Part shown: one piece after another, positions 35,849 to 46,663 of the stretch
Layout: the number at the start of each line of letters is the position of its first letter
How positions within the stretch are numbered: position 1 is the first letter of the stretch
The notes under the pieces: model-generated
What the model saw: the letters and a program-made list of their open reading frames with translations, nothing else
The model's database searches: none
Told to the model about the DNA's origin: nothing
Translations under genes and position numbers: made by a program
From: Letharia columbiana
Lineage: Eukaryota; Ascomycota; Lecanoromycetes; Lecanorales; Parmeliaceae
Direction: 5' to 3'
NCBI RefSeq assembly: GCF_014066305.1
Contig: NW_023501040.1
Span: 62,001 to 126,000, forward strand
DNA: 64,000 bases

Positions 35849-37162
35849 ATGCAGCAGCCAGCAGTAAACAGCGATCAACCTCCCTCGCAAGCGAACATGC
35901 TGATCTCTCTGACTGTCGGAAAAGTCGATGCTGGCGTCGCCGTCCTCCTTACAGAGGATAAGCGTCTCGTGAGTTCCCAGTGGGACACAATGTCCAATCT
36001 TGCCCCCTAAATTCCTACTGACTACCGCCTCCATTCCCAGATAGAATTCCCCTCCATACTTCTCCCACCCTCCATAACTTCAGGCTCCATAGTCGACATC
36101 ACCGTCTCCCGGAACCAGTCCTCCGAATCAGCATCGCAAAAATCCTTCGCCTCTCTCCAGTCCTCAATCCTCAGCACCTATGGTCTCTCCTCGCCGAAAA
36201 CACCAGTCCTCCGCTGCAGGAATGCTACACAGACATCTGTTGTGCTCGAATGGGACAAGATCGATCTTGCAACTGCGGACTTACGGAGTTTGAGTCTTTA
36301 CCGCAATGGCGCAAAAGCGGGCGTCATTCCCCAGGACAAGGGCATACAAGCTACCAAGGTTTCTGGATTGGCTGTCGATACTGCCTACACATTCCACCTC
36401 ATCCTCCGGACATCGGCCGGCCAGTACAGCAGCGAAAAGCTAGTCGTCAAGACGCATAAGATGACAGATCTGAGCGGCATTACCGTTACTCCTGGGGTCC
36501 TCCCCGCACCTCTACGCGAGAGTCTTGGTGGTGCTATCGAGCGCATTGGGGCCAAGATTTCAGAGAATGTGAGGATAGATACCACGCATTTTGTGTGCAC
36601 CGAAGGCAGAGGTCGCGAGTGGGAGAAAGCCGGCGAAATGAACATTCCCATCGTGCGGCCTGAATGGGTGGAAGGATGCGAAAGGGAAGGCAGAATAGTG
36701 GGCGTACGGGGTTACTACTTGAACGCGGATCCACGGTTGAGGCAGGTGGGACAAGGTGTAAGTATGCAGCAGCAACAGCAACAGCAGTCACCAAGACCAC
36801 AGCAGCGGGAGAGGACGGAGAGTCAGAGAACGGTACCCGTGCAGCAGCAGCAAGCGCCGCCTACGCCTTCACAACCTTCCAACAAGGGTCTGCCACCCCC
36901 CTCGGCATCGCCGAGACCGTCATCCACTGGCTCGGATAAGGGAGCCCCGCCACCACTGCCTAAGAAAGATGCACCGCAAAAGCAAGAAGGTCGACGCAGT
37001 GAGGAGGACGACAGCGCATCCGAGAACCCGGTTGGAAGCGCTATGGATTCACCTACGCAAGAGCCGGTCATCGGTCTAGGTGAATCTGGTTCTGGAGATG
37101 AGAGGGTGGAGGATCTGAAAACGCCCGCAGAGTCTGCGAAGTTCAGTGACGTGCAGCTCTGA
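35849..37162 (+). CDS. CHS5: exomer core subunit Chs5 (FN3-BRCT)
   Basis: Two exons, 35849-35968 and 36041-37162, encode 413 residues. Chs5 is the core of the exomer coat, which moves chitin synthase and other cargo from the trans-Golgi to the cell surface. The N-terminal dimer/ARF-binding region opens MLISLTVGKVDAGVAVLLT and continues IEFPSILLPPSI after the intron. An FN3 domain (TPVLRCRNATQTSVVLEWD to TAYTFHLILRTSAG) follows. Next is a BRCT domain (LSGITVTPG, LGGAIERIGAKISENVRIDTTHFVC, VRPEWVEGC, split by short gaps). The C-terminal third is a Gln/Pro/Ser-rich tail with CAG-type Gln runs. The intron is 72 bp with a CTACTGACTA branch site. A MITE-like copy lies just upstream. Confidence 0.95.
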
Positions 37163-37996
37163 CAAAGAGATGTTGGCAGGGAACGAAGACATAAGTACCA
37201 TCAGTGTGTAGATTGCGAAGAGATTCAGGGCGTGCAGGGACGCAACAGCGTAGTCTCATCGCTTGCGTATACCATTTAGCTCGACCATTCTAGAAGTATG
37301 TAGAGAAGGTTTCCTTGTCCATTGCCCTTTGCCGGTAGCCTCTATCTCACGAAACTCCTTTCCAGCAGAGAGCGTTGATTTCTGATCTGTATTTCTACAC
37401 GGCTCACAAAAGGCTTTCAATACGCATGTGAGAGAGCCTTCAGCGTGCGAATTCTTATCCATCAAAGTGTCCTTACCATTGCTTCCTCGCAAATGGTCAG
37501 CAGAGCTCTCACCAACGTTTTCATGGTAGCTGTGCTGACAAGCAGACAACACGAATCAGAACCACATTGACCCGCAAACAATATGGCTGTCTGAGACGTG
37601 TGCGAAGCTCCAGTGAAGTTGCTGCCAACCCTTTACGACTGTAAGAACAAAAAGGGGGGCTGGAGTGAAGTCAGACCAGTGTCAGCAGGCGACAGAGAAC
37701 TGAAATGATGATATGAGGTAATGAGCCGTTGACTGTCAACAGATGATGCTCGAAGCTCAGCTTCCCGAGCTCCCTGCGTTCTAATGCTTGAGCACGGTAG
37801 CTTGCTTGCTCTTGTTGTTTTGGCTAAATTCATTGGTCCATAGCCACAAAATACGGCCGTACCACTGCCCATAACCACAAGAAAGTTGATCCTTGATCCT
37901 CCACTATATTGAAAATCAGGGCACTTGGAAAAGCTCACTCCCGAACCCACTTTCGTCAAACCCCCATAGCCATTGGCCGCATAGAAAGCTCTTCGA
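37163..37996. other. intergenic between convergent genes
   Basis: 834 bases between the CHS5 stop and the stop of the leftward methyltransferase gene. No supported gene. Confidence 0.4.
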
Positions 37997-40900
37997 CTAG
38001 AGTAACCCATCCGCCTTCAGCAAAGCGTTCCTGACTGTCTCCAACAGGATCGTTGCCACAATAGGCGGTACCGCATTCCCGATCTGCTTCTTGACGCCGG
38101 ACGCCCCAAATTTGTGGCCTAGCGGGAAACTTTGCAGGCAAGCGAACTCGCGATGCGTATAGTCCCGCTTCCCACTGGGATGGATGATGCCACCACCACT
38201 GGTAGTAACACAAGTAGCGATTTTGTCCCCAGACTGAGGTAAATTGTCTCGCTCTTTCGCCAAGTGGGTATCGTGATTGGCCCACCCGTAGGGGATCGTG
38301 GCAATGGCTTCATTGATCGTGGTCCATGGTTTCAGGCCTGTCTTTTCCGGATCGGACGAGTGGGTCGGTTTTGGGAAAGGGGGCAAAGCTTCGCCAGGGC
38401 TGCGGAAAGGGATTGTCAGCATCTAATAATAATGATCGGCTAGCAAGTAGGTCACCCTACAGCACGGAGTACGTGATCGAAAGGGAGTTATAGAGGTCGA
38501 TGCTTACCACGATGCCATGATAAACAGCCTCGTTCGACGTTGTGGGAGACCCAAGTCGGCACAGTTCATGACCTTCCATCGAACGCTAAAGCCTCTTGAG
38601 GTGAACATGTTGATTACAGCGTTGAAGAAGATAGGATGACGGCGAATGAGCCCAGAGGTTTGCTCGAGAGTGACTATTCTGGGCTTAGCCTTCTCGAGCA
38701 GGTTGAAGATGGCAAAGAGAGTCGCGGTGTTCATGTCGTCGTCCTTGCCTTGGACCGTATGCGCATCGGAAAAGAATTGACACGGCGGCGACATGTGGCA
38801 AATATCAACCTTGTAATATTTTTTCGCATCTGAGAATTGATTGGCCCAAACGTTGTAAATCGGGGTGCGAAAAAAATTCATCGCATAGGTTTGGCAAGCT
38901 GCCAGATTGAAGTCGAATCCCCAATGAGGACGTAACCCTGCACTCACTGCTCCTCTGGACATGCCTCCAGCTCCGCAGAAACAGTCACCAAACGTGTACC
39001 TCCGCTGATTTGCCTTTGAAGCGGACGCGTTGATGATTGTAGACTGATTTTGCTGACGAGAGTCCTCGATAGGCCGCGATGATGGGCCAAGAGTGGCTTT
39101 AGTGATCTGATGAGAGAGCATTCCGTAGGCTTGAGATGATCCGGGAGCCACTGATAGACAATCTGGAGATATGCGGTGGATATTTTGACGCGATTTTGTG
39201 GACGTCAAGTGAGATTTCGCGTTGAAGGGCGGATGTGCAATGCTGGGCCGAGACATCTTCTGCTTAGAAGAAGACGACGTCGCGTAATGATTTGAAGGTA
39301 TGGCTGAGCGTGCGTACAACGGAGTTGACGGACCGGGTTGCCGGAATATAGAAGAATGTAACTTGGGGGAACTCCCATATGGATTGGCTTGTGGCTTTGT
39401 GAGATCGACAATATTATTATCATCCTCTGTTGTACCGTACGTCTGAATCTGACTGACGACTGAAGACCGTGCTGTCTTGGATAACGGCGTTGACCCTTCC
39501 GTGAAACCGCCCGTTTCAGAAGATCGCATTGAGTCCCTCGATCGTCGAAGTGCTGAGTCCTTTCGTCGCGAAACCGGAGTAAGAAGGCCAGAAAAGATTG
39601 TCTTGTAGCTCCTGGATCTCGATGGAGTGTGTATCTCTTCTACATGATCTGGTGACTGAGATCTGCCCATTGTTCTTTCGCTGTCCGAAGAAGCTGGCTC
39701 CTCATGATCGTATCTGTTGTTGCCAGGTAAGGCTCGATTGCCCGGACTGTCATACTTTTGGGGAAGATCTCCGTTGCTTGACTGCACTCGAAAACCTCGA
39801 TCGACTCTCTTTGTCGGTCTGGCAGGGGAACCACCTGCTACATCAGCCGATCGCTTCCTCTGTGCCAGGCCTGGCGTGGGATAGTATCTTGATGTTATCT
39901 TCCCTTCGTATCGCTTTTCGAACGTTCCGGAGCTCGAAGACGTCTTGACTTGAGCGTCAATCTCGATGATCCTGGGCGACTTGTTTCTGGATTTTCGGGG
40001 CTGAATGGAGCTTTGCCTCAGGCCTCGCCTCAATGCAGACATACCACATTCTTCATCTGTGTCGTAGTCACTGGAATCAATAGGAAGGCCATTGAAGCCT
40101 GCGAAATTGAAGTGTGACTCTCGTCGGTTTCGTCGTTGCTCCCGTGAACGCAGGATTGGCGAGGTCAGGACTTCTCCGACGTTTTCATTGCTTATTATCG
40201 TATCATCGCTGTGTACGAGGTCATCGTTTCTAGTACTTATACTTTGGGTAGCTCGGTCGTAGCTTCGCTGGAGGTCGTCTTCTGTGAGAAGGCATCCTAC
40301 ACTTCCACGCTTCATGGGATCTCCAAGAGGGAATTCCGGACCTGATGGCACTTTCAGTGAAGACCGACTTGCAATGCCTTTGTGTGAAACAACTTCTTGG
40401 CGTAAAAACTCTCTTTCTCCCGGCAACCAACCCTCTTGCGCTCCGCCTGGCACCGTGGAGCCTCTCCAAATGTGGCGAAGCTCGTCATCCTTCATGCTAT
40501 TGTCGAAGCGCTGATCACACTCATCTTCCCGAAGTCGGTGGATTCCTTTCTCGCACCATTTGTACAAGACACGAGCTTTTGCGTTAGCGTAGAGGCAGAG
40601 GTATTTGAATCTACACACAAGGACGCGGTCGTTCTCAATGGTCTCTGGGTTGTCCTTCTCCCCGTCATCGCGCCAGCTCAAGGCCGGAAATGATTGATTG
40701 GTAAGTCGAATGCGTCTTCGTTTCACGATTTCGCAAACAGGTACAGTCTCCATGCCTTGAAGCTTGGCATCTCTTGGGTCGTCCTCATCGATGTGAAGGA
40801 TCCAGCAGACTTCGTTCAGCTTTCTTTCAACGACACCATTCATCTCCCTGGTCCGTCGAAATTTCCAGCCTCGTAAAGTAACTGCTGACGTCGACGTGTC

Positions 40901-41802
40901 TTGGATAATATGAACGATCCTCAGGAAATCTTTGTCTTGAAGTTCTACGTACACCTTCTCAGCCAGTAGAATGCCATTATGTGTGAAACTGTCTAAGCCG
41001 ACGAAAGGCAATGTTATTGGGAGGTTGCGTGGGATGATTAGGGAGGATCTTCGTGAGGTTGCGGCCATAGAGTTTGAGCTTGCTAACGATGACCGTCTCA
41101 TCTCGTCCTCGGCATCTTGCGCCATCCATAGAGCCAGATTCTCCTCGTCTGCAGAGTCATCGTCGTCCGTGAGCTCCGTTGTCATTGGCTGCGGGAGCGG
41201 ACGCGGACCCTGGGTCGTCGACGAAGATCTGCTAGGAATCATGGTAGCGCTAGCTAACTCTCGGCGTCCAAGCCTAGGAGTCTTAGGGGAAATTGAGGCA
41301 CGCCTCGATGGAGTGGCGAACTCCTCACAGGTGGCTGCGGGGTTTGGGAAGCTCCAGGAAGAAGTTGCAAAGTATGCGGGATCAAGGTTGCTCGTTGGTG
41401 AACATGTCTTTGAGATCTCCATGCTGGGACTCTGAGGTAACCACCGAGACGACGGTTTGGTGCCCGAAGCTGAGGAGCCTCGTAAATAGTGTGCTTGTGA
41501 TGATGACTGAGGAAGAGCGTGGCTAGCCTGTGATGTTATCGTTGGAGTTCCCACGGTAGGGCTCTGGAATGCTGACTGTACGACCGAGTGGTGTTTGAGA
41601 TCTGAGTGAGGTGAATGTTGTGGGACTTGATCGGTCTTTGTTCTGGAGTCATTGACGACTGCTAGGCATCCATTCAGTGATGCTAATGAGGACAATCAGC
41701 ACCCTACCAAGAGTATGGAGAGGTATTATTGCCTGTTGAATTAGGAGTACCTGCATTATCCTCGTCGTCGAGAACGATCACACCTTGGTCTTTGGCAGGC
41801 AT
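37997..41802 (-). CDS. rid: RID-type cytosine DNA methyltransferase
   Basis: Three exons: 41802-41751 (start MPAKDQGVIVLDDED), 41682-38508 and 38399-37997, about 1209 residues. Residues ~1-230 and 430-900 are disordered. A BAH-like module (LAEKVYVELQDKDFLRIVHI...VCEIVKRRR) sits near 240-400. The catalytic domain starts near 917: motif I DCFCGAGGMSRG, motif IV SPPCQFFSDAHT with the catalytic Cys near 985, motif VI VTLEQT, motif VIII QRRTRLFIMAS. After the last intron come FACLQSFP and KKQIGNAVPP (IX-X). The SxAHT phrase after PPCQ and EQT in place of ENV are, to my knowledge, marks of the fungal RID/Masc1 group. Neurospora RID is required for repeat-induced point mutation. It is longer than that protein because of the N-terminal extension. 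Confidence 0.9.
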
Positions 41803-43365
41803 GATCCAAGTATAACAATTTGAATAGGACTGAGACAGGTAGTCGGACCAAGCAAGGCGTGTCACGATGACTTCCAAGAAAAGTTAGATATCAGGTCGTT
41901 TTCGATGTTATGCAAAAGCATCGAAGAAAGCAGGCTGCAAGGAATGGCGCTCTTTTGACAGGACAGCTTGGACGAAAGGTACTTGAAGAGGTTGGAGAGG
42001 TTTGGAGATGGTGCACTATGTTTTTAGAACCAGGTCAATAAGACTCTTCGGACGGACTAAGGTTGATATGAAGCCAAGGAAATGACATTTGAAAGCGATT
42101 ACTTTGACTCAACGAGATTTGTCTGAGGAGGCCACATACCTGTATTGACTGCTTCACTCTACGGTAAATTGACACTGAGAGATTAGGATGCTGAATAGTT
42201 TAGGCCAGTATTAGAAGTCTTGAAGGATCTTGAGAAGTCCAATGACGCCGAGAATATTCAAGTAGGCTGCAGCGAAAGGGATCAACGATGGATTTATGAC
42301 CTTGCGTGAAACCATCTCATCCCCACTTCTTGTGCAGGCAACAAAGCATAGCACTGCAACTTTCTTGATACCTTTCAGCTCAGCAAACTGTCGGACATGA
42401 GGTCAGAGCACTAGGTTTGAGACTCAGGTCTCCTTCTCCTTGACTGGGATAAGTCTTGCCAAAAGCTAACGCCAAGCAATGAAAGTGGATGTTTCCATAT
42501 TCAGTGCCATGTTTGTCCAACAAGTGTCTTTGTTACAAATGCGACAGTCACTGCAAGAATTGTTCCAAGGTCCTTTGATACCATTAAGAAGATCAAATGC
42601 AGACTGGCGTATGCATGGCAACAATGCTGGAGAATTGGACAATTATACCCCCGCTACAACATGAAAATTTTGAGGAAGACTGGAACGCAGATCATCTGCA
42701 GATAGGGCACAAAGACCCATCTCTGGCTGACAGCGATCTGGGTTAGCAGTAAAGCCCACGACATTGGCTGTGTGTTTCACGAAACGAGACAGGTTCGAAG
42801 AAAGTGTGGGCAATCCCATACTTGAAGGAAGCGCAGTGAGAGGATGAGTTGAAAACATTCTCTCATGTTCCTCCCCAATCAAGAGCTTGTTGGATAGTCC
42901 TAGACCTACAGAGAGCTGAATACCAGCTATGAAGATGAGCTGAGCGCACAAATCGTTGCATTGCGTGGTGTCTGTTCATCAACTGCTCCCCTCGCTCCAG
43001 CGGGAGATGTTGTGCAGCAATGCTGCCGGAGCGGAAAAGGCCCGGCTTGGCACACTAGGATAGCCCCCGCAATGAGCCTCGAAGAATTTCTCTCAAACCC
43101 CATACCCGCTCCTTGCAAGCTTGAACTTTTACACAATGGCTACCATCAATCTGTTCAGACCAAAGGCTACCTTTTCTAGTACTCGCCCAAGGGAGCCGAA
43201 GCTCTTATTCTTCAACAACTCCGCTAGCCGACCTTGACGTACCAATCAAGCTGGAATGAAAGCCTGAAACTTAATCGCTTGGACCCGAAGTTGCCGATAC
43301 AGCTTCTACAGAGTAAAACACTCTGAAGAAACCCAATTTGACCTCGTATCTAACGTATACTGAAG
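41803..43365. other. intergenic, 1.6 kb
   Basis: Upstream of the leftward methyltransferase and of the rightward ADE4 pseudogene. Short frames on both strands (e.g. 42643-42951 minus) have no recognisable similarity. Nothing else was seen. Confidence 0.35.
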
Positions 43366-45672
43366 ATGTGTGGAATCGATGCCATCACATGCGCACAGCC
43401 GGTAGATAATTTCGTCGCTGCGGAGATTCATGGGGCCTTGTACCTTTTACAGCACCGTGGCCAAGGTAATGCCGATGCATATTGCGCTCAGGCCAATACT
43501 GAGAGTCGGACAGATGCATGTGGAATAGCGACCTGTGGCTCAGGGGGCAAAATCTACCAATGCAAAGGAAATGTCCTCGCTGCAACAGTCTTCAAAGACG
43601 GCGCTCGAATACCGGACCTGCGCGGATAGATGGTGGGCTTTTGATTTCGACTGCTTCAAAGTCTTCTCATGCTGAACTCGGCAGGGCGTTGGGCATGTAC
43701 GCTACCCTACTGCAGATACTAGCGCAAATGCAGAAGCTCAGGTACGTCTTTTCGTAGTGATTTCCTTCTGATGGATAGCGAATTTTGCTTCACAAAACAT
43801 GGGCTGGAGGAGTGGGGGGTTCGATTGTCCAAATATTTAAAATTCCCAGAAGTCTGAATCTATCTTAGAGAAGACATGCTGACTCCGAAAACTTGAACAG
43901 CCATTTCTTGCCAACTACCCTTACGGAATTTGCTTTGCCCATGGGGGCAACCTCATCAACGCCCCGGAGTTGAAGCACTTTTTGAACGAGGAAGGGCATC
44001 GACGATGATAAATATTTTTGCAAACGAGCTGGGGGTCACCGGCAAGGCACGTGTGAACAGTGACGACATCTTCTCTGCTCTGAGCCGGATGTACGACCGG
44101 TTGGAAGGAGGATGGGCGTGTACTGGAATTCTCGCAGGTTTCGGCATAATCGGCTTTCGAGACTCATGGTGTGTATATTTTCGAAGCAAGCTCTTCCTGT
44201 TCTGGAATTTTTTTCGCCTCACAAGATATGATTGGAGGCAAAACGGTATCACTACCGCTTCGAGCTGTCTCATGGCTAGTGTCATTGCCTTGGAAAAGAG
44301 ATGCTGAATCCGAAATCCTTTAGAGGTATACGTCCTCTTGTGCTAGGTTCTCGGCCATCTGCTAGCGGACAGAGAATGGATTACATGATGGCTTCAGAAT
44401 CAGTGGCCCTACGCCAGCTTGGGTACAGAAGAACGGAGATTCGCGACGTTCTACCAGGAGAAGCAGTGATCATTCCAAAACGCTTACCCCCAGTGTTTGC
44501 CCAAGTCCAAAAGCAGAAAGCTTACTGCCCGGATATTTTTGAGTACTGCTATTTCGCTAGACCTGATGCGATTATCGATGGCATAAGTGTCCACCAGAGC
44601 TGAGAGAATATGGGTCGTTTCCTCGGAGATCGCGTTATCAAGGTCCTGACAGCCGATCATTCGGAGGAAACCGACGTTGTCATGCCCATCCTCGAAACCT
44701 CAAACACCAGTGCGCCAATTGTCGCTGCACGACTGAAAAAGGCATATTGTCAGGGCTTTATCGAGAACCGCTACGTATTCCGTACGTTATACTTTCCGAG
44801 GCAATTCTTCCCCAATCATGCTTCTTATGATCAGACATGTCTTAAGAGTCCTCTGCTCCCAAAACATGTCTCGCGACTCAGAACTTTTCCTGAAAGAGTA
44901 ATGCTGACTCCGAAATATTCTCATGCCAAATCAAAAGGCCCGGGAGGAAGGCGTCAGGAGGAAACTCAGCGCAATGGAAGAGCAATTTGCCGGAAAGACC
45001 GTGCTTCTCGTGGATGACAGCATTGTCCGCGGAACCACGTCGAGGTAAATTGTGGACATGGCCACCGAAAGCGGCGCTAAAGGTGTATACATTGCCAGCT
45101 GCAGCCCTAGAATACGCCATCCCCATATTTATGGCATTGACTTAGCTTCTCCATCCGGGCTTATAGCTCACAAACGGGACGACGATGCAATAGCTTTGTA
45201 TATTGGTGCGAAGAAGGTTATCTTTCAAAAGTTGGATGATTTAAAGGAGGCCTGCGCGCAAGCTGTGCTCGCCGGCATGACAGCACGAAAGAACCAAGAG
45301 ATCGAAGTGGGTGTCTTCAACGGAGAAACTGTCACTCCTGTTCCCAGGGGCTACTTCGAACACATAGAGAAGGTACGAGGAGAGACGAGGAAGATGAAGG
45401 TCATGGAAAACGCCAGGGAAGCCGTAGCCAACGGATCGGCAGGTAAAGAGGAGATCCAGATAGCTACCAATGGCGTTGAGGTCAACGATGACGGCAAAGT
45501 TGTCCCTGCATCGGCGAGTACTACCAACGGAGCGCTGGCAATCAGTGGGAATGGAGTGCTGCATACGCCTAATGGCAAGAGGAAGCATGAGAAAGATGAA
45601 GAGGCACCGCCGAGGCACCAGATGGATAACGGACTACACAACCAAGGTGACTTCGATTACGTGAAAACGTGA
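43366..45672 (+). pseudogene. ADE4: amidophosphoribosyltransferase (ADE4/PurF) pseudogene
   Basis: Similarity to glutamine PRPP amidotransferase, the first step of purine synthesis, runs almost end to end: MCGI at 43366, [34 protein letters not shown] text, the PRPP loop [14 protein letters not shown], and SGAKGVYIASC. It is broken several times. A TAG (43627-43629) replaces the Phe expected before MGxGH. A deletion with frameshift near 44004 removes the HxNTDSDSEL block. A TGA (44601-44603, one C-to-T step from CGA) follows GISVHQS. The intron ending near 44920 has no AG acceptor. A TAA (45046-45048) sits inside TSR-IVDM. The oxyanion Asn of FAHNGN reads Gly. The C-terminal tail after 45300 is intact. 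A working copy must exist elsewhere if the fungus is a prototroph. Confidence 0.88.
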
Positions 45673-46663
45673 AATTTTGGTACGTGTCAATCTACGCTAT
45701 GCATGTTTAAACCAAATTCTTCCATTGGGATGAATGATCAATCACTTTTAGATGTTAGACTTCTGAGCATGACTTTGCGGAGAGAGTTGGTTCCTGATAT
45801 TTTGGAAATTTGATTGTAATTGACGGCACCAAACAAGGACTTTGGGCCGGGCTGACCTGCCGTGATTACCCTAGGGAGCGCAGCTATTTGAAGAAGAATG
45901 TATGGAGCCACGGTGGGCATTGGAGAGAAAGTGTATAATTGCTTCTCCGTGCATTTGGGAGGCCATCTGGTATTGAGTCGAGCATTTATGCTCTGCTCCG
46001 GTACCATCACAGTACTATCGTACCTACTATTCGAAGTGCCAACAAATTGACGCCACCAACGATCAAGAAGTGTACCTGCATTAGCCCCAATCCTGAATTT
46101 CTAAAAGTACCTAAGAAGGTCGTAAATATTAGCCCTTGTGGAGTCAAAATCTCTCTTGTGTGTAACAACGCCTTTTGCGTGAATAGTAGAACTCGTATTC
46201 TTCCTGATAAATATCATCAGTGAAGTAGACAGTACAGTACCTTAAGGTAGTCTCAACTTTAGGTACCTTACTCTACATGTACGTCACTTCTGCAGGTGTC
46301 GGTGGTGTCGGCGCTAAGACGGTGCATTTTCTTCATCATCATCATCAGTGGTCACAGCTTGAGTTCTGCCTCCGACTACTTTACCGTACTTTACTTTACC
46401 TTTCCACTGTACAGTATTCCATACAACTGTCTCTCTCCCTCTACTTTTCCTCTACTTTCCCTCTACTTTCCCTCTAGTATGCCACAGTGTTTCGTTTCGA
46501 GCTGCCTTCTACATTGTGGAAAATCCCAACTCACGCTTGTTCTTGGCATTGGCAGAAGTTGCAGCTCAAGTGCATTGAATTCCACACATTTCACCGGAAG
46601 ACTCACCCTTCCAGTCAACTCTTCACATCTTCTACACCTCTCGCGTGGCCAAGAATCTCAGCC
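45673..46663. other. intergenic with pyrimidine-rich leader
   Basis: 991 bases. From about 46370 to 46476 the sequence is a CT-rich tract with repeated CCTCTACTTT units, typical of ascomycete core promoters and leaders, ahead of the glycosylase gene. No gene was seen in the rest. Confidence 0.5.

Noticed and set aside
36760..36775. Extra intron donor in CHS5 (GTAAGTATG)
   Set aside because: The donor is strong, but no fitting acceptor nearby keeps the frame, and the unspliced frame is open and plausible up to the stop.
43366..45672. Functional ADE4 with programmed stop readthrough
   Set aside because: There are three different stops plus a deletion that removes catalytic-domain residues and a lost splice acceptor. 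Readthrough cannot explain all of them.
46487..46663. N-terminal extension of the glycosylase
   Set aside because: The extended frame begins with GTG and crosses the pyrimidine-rich leader. The ATG at 46664 is a better start.
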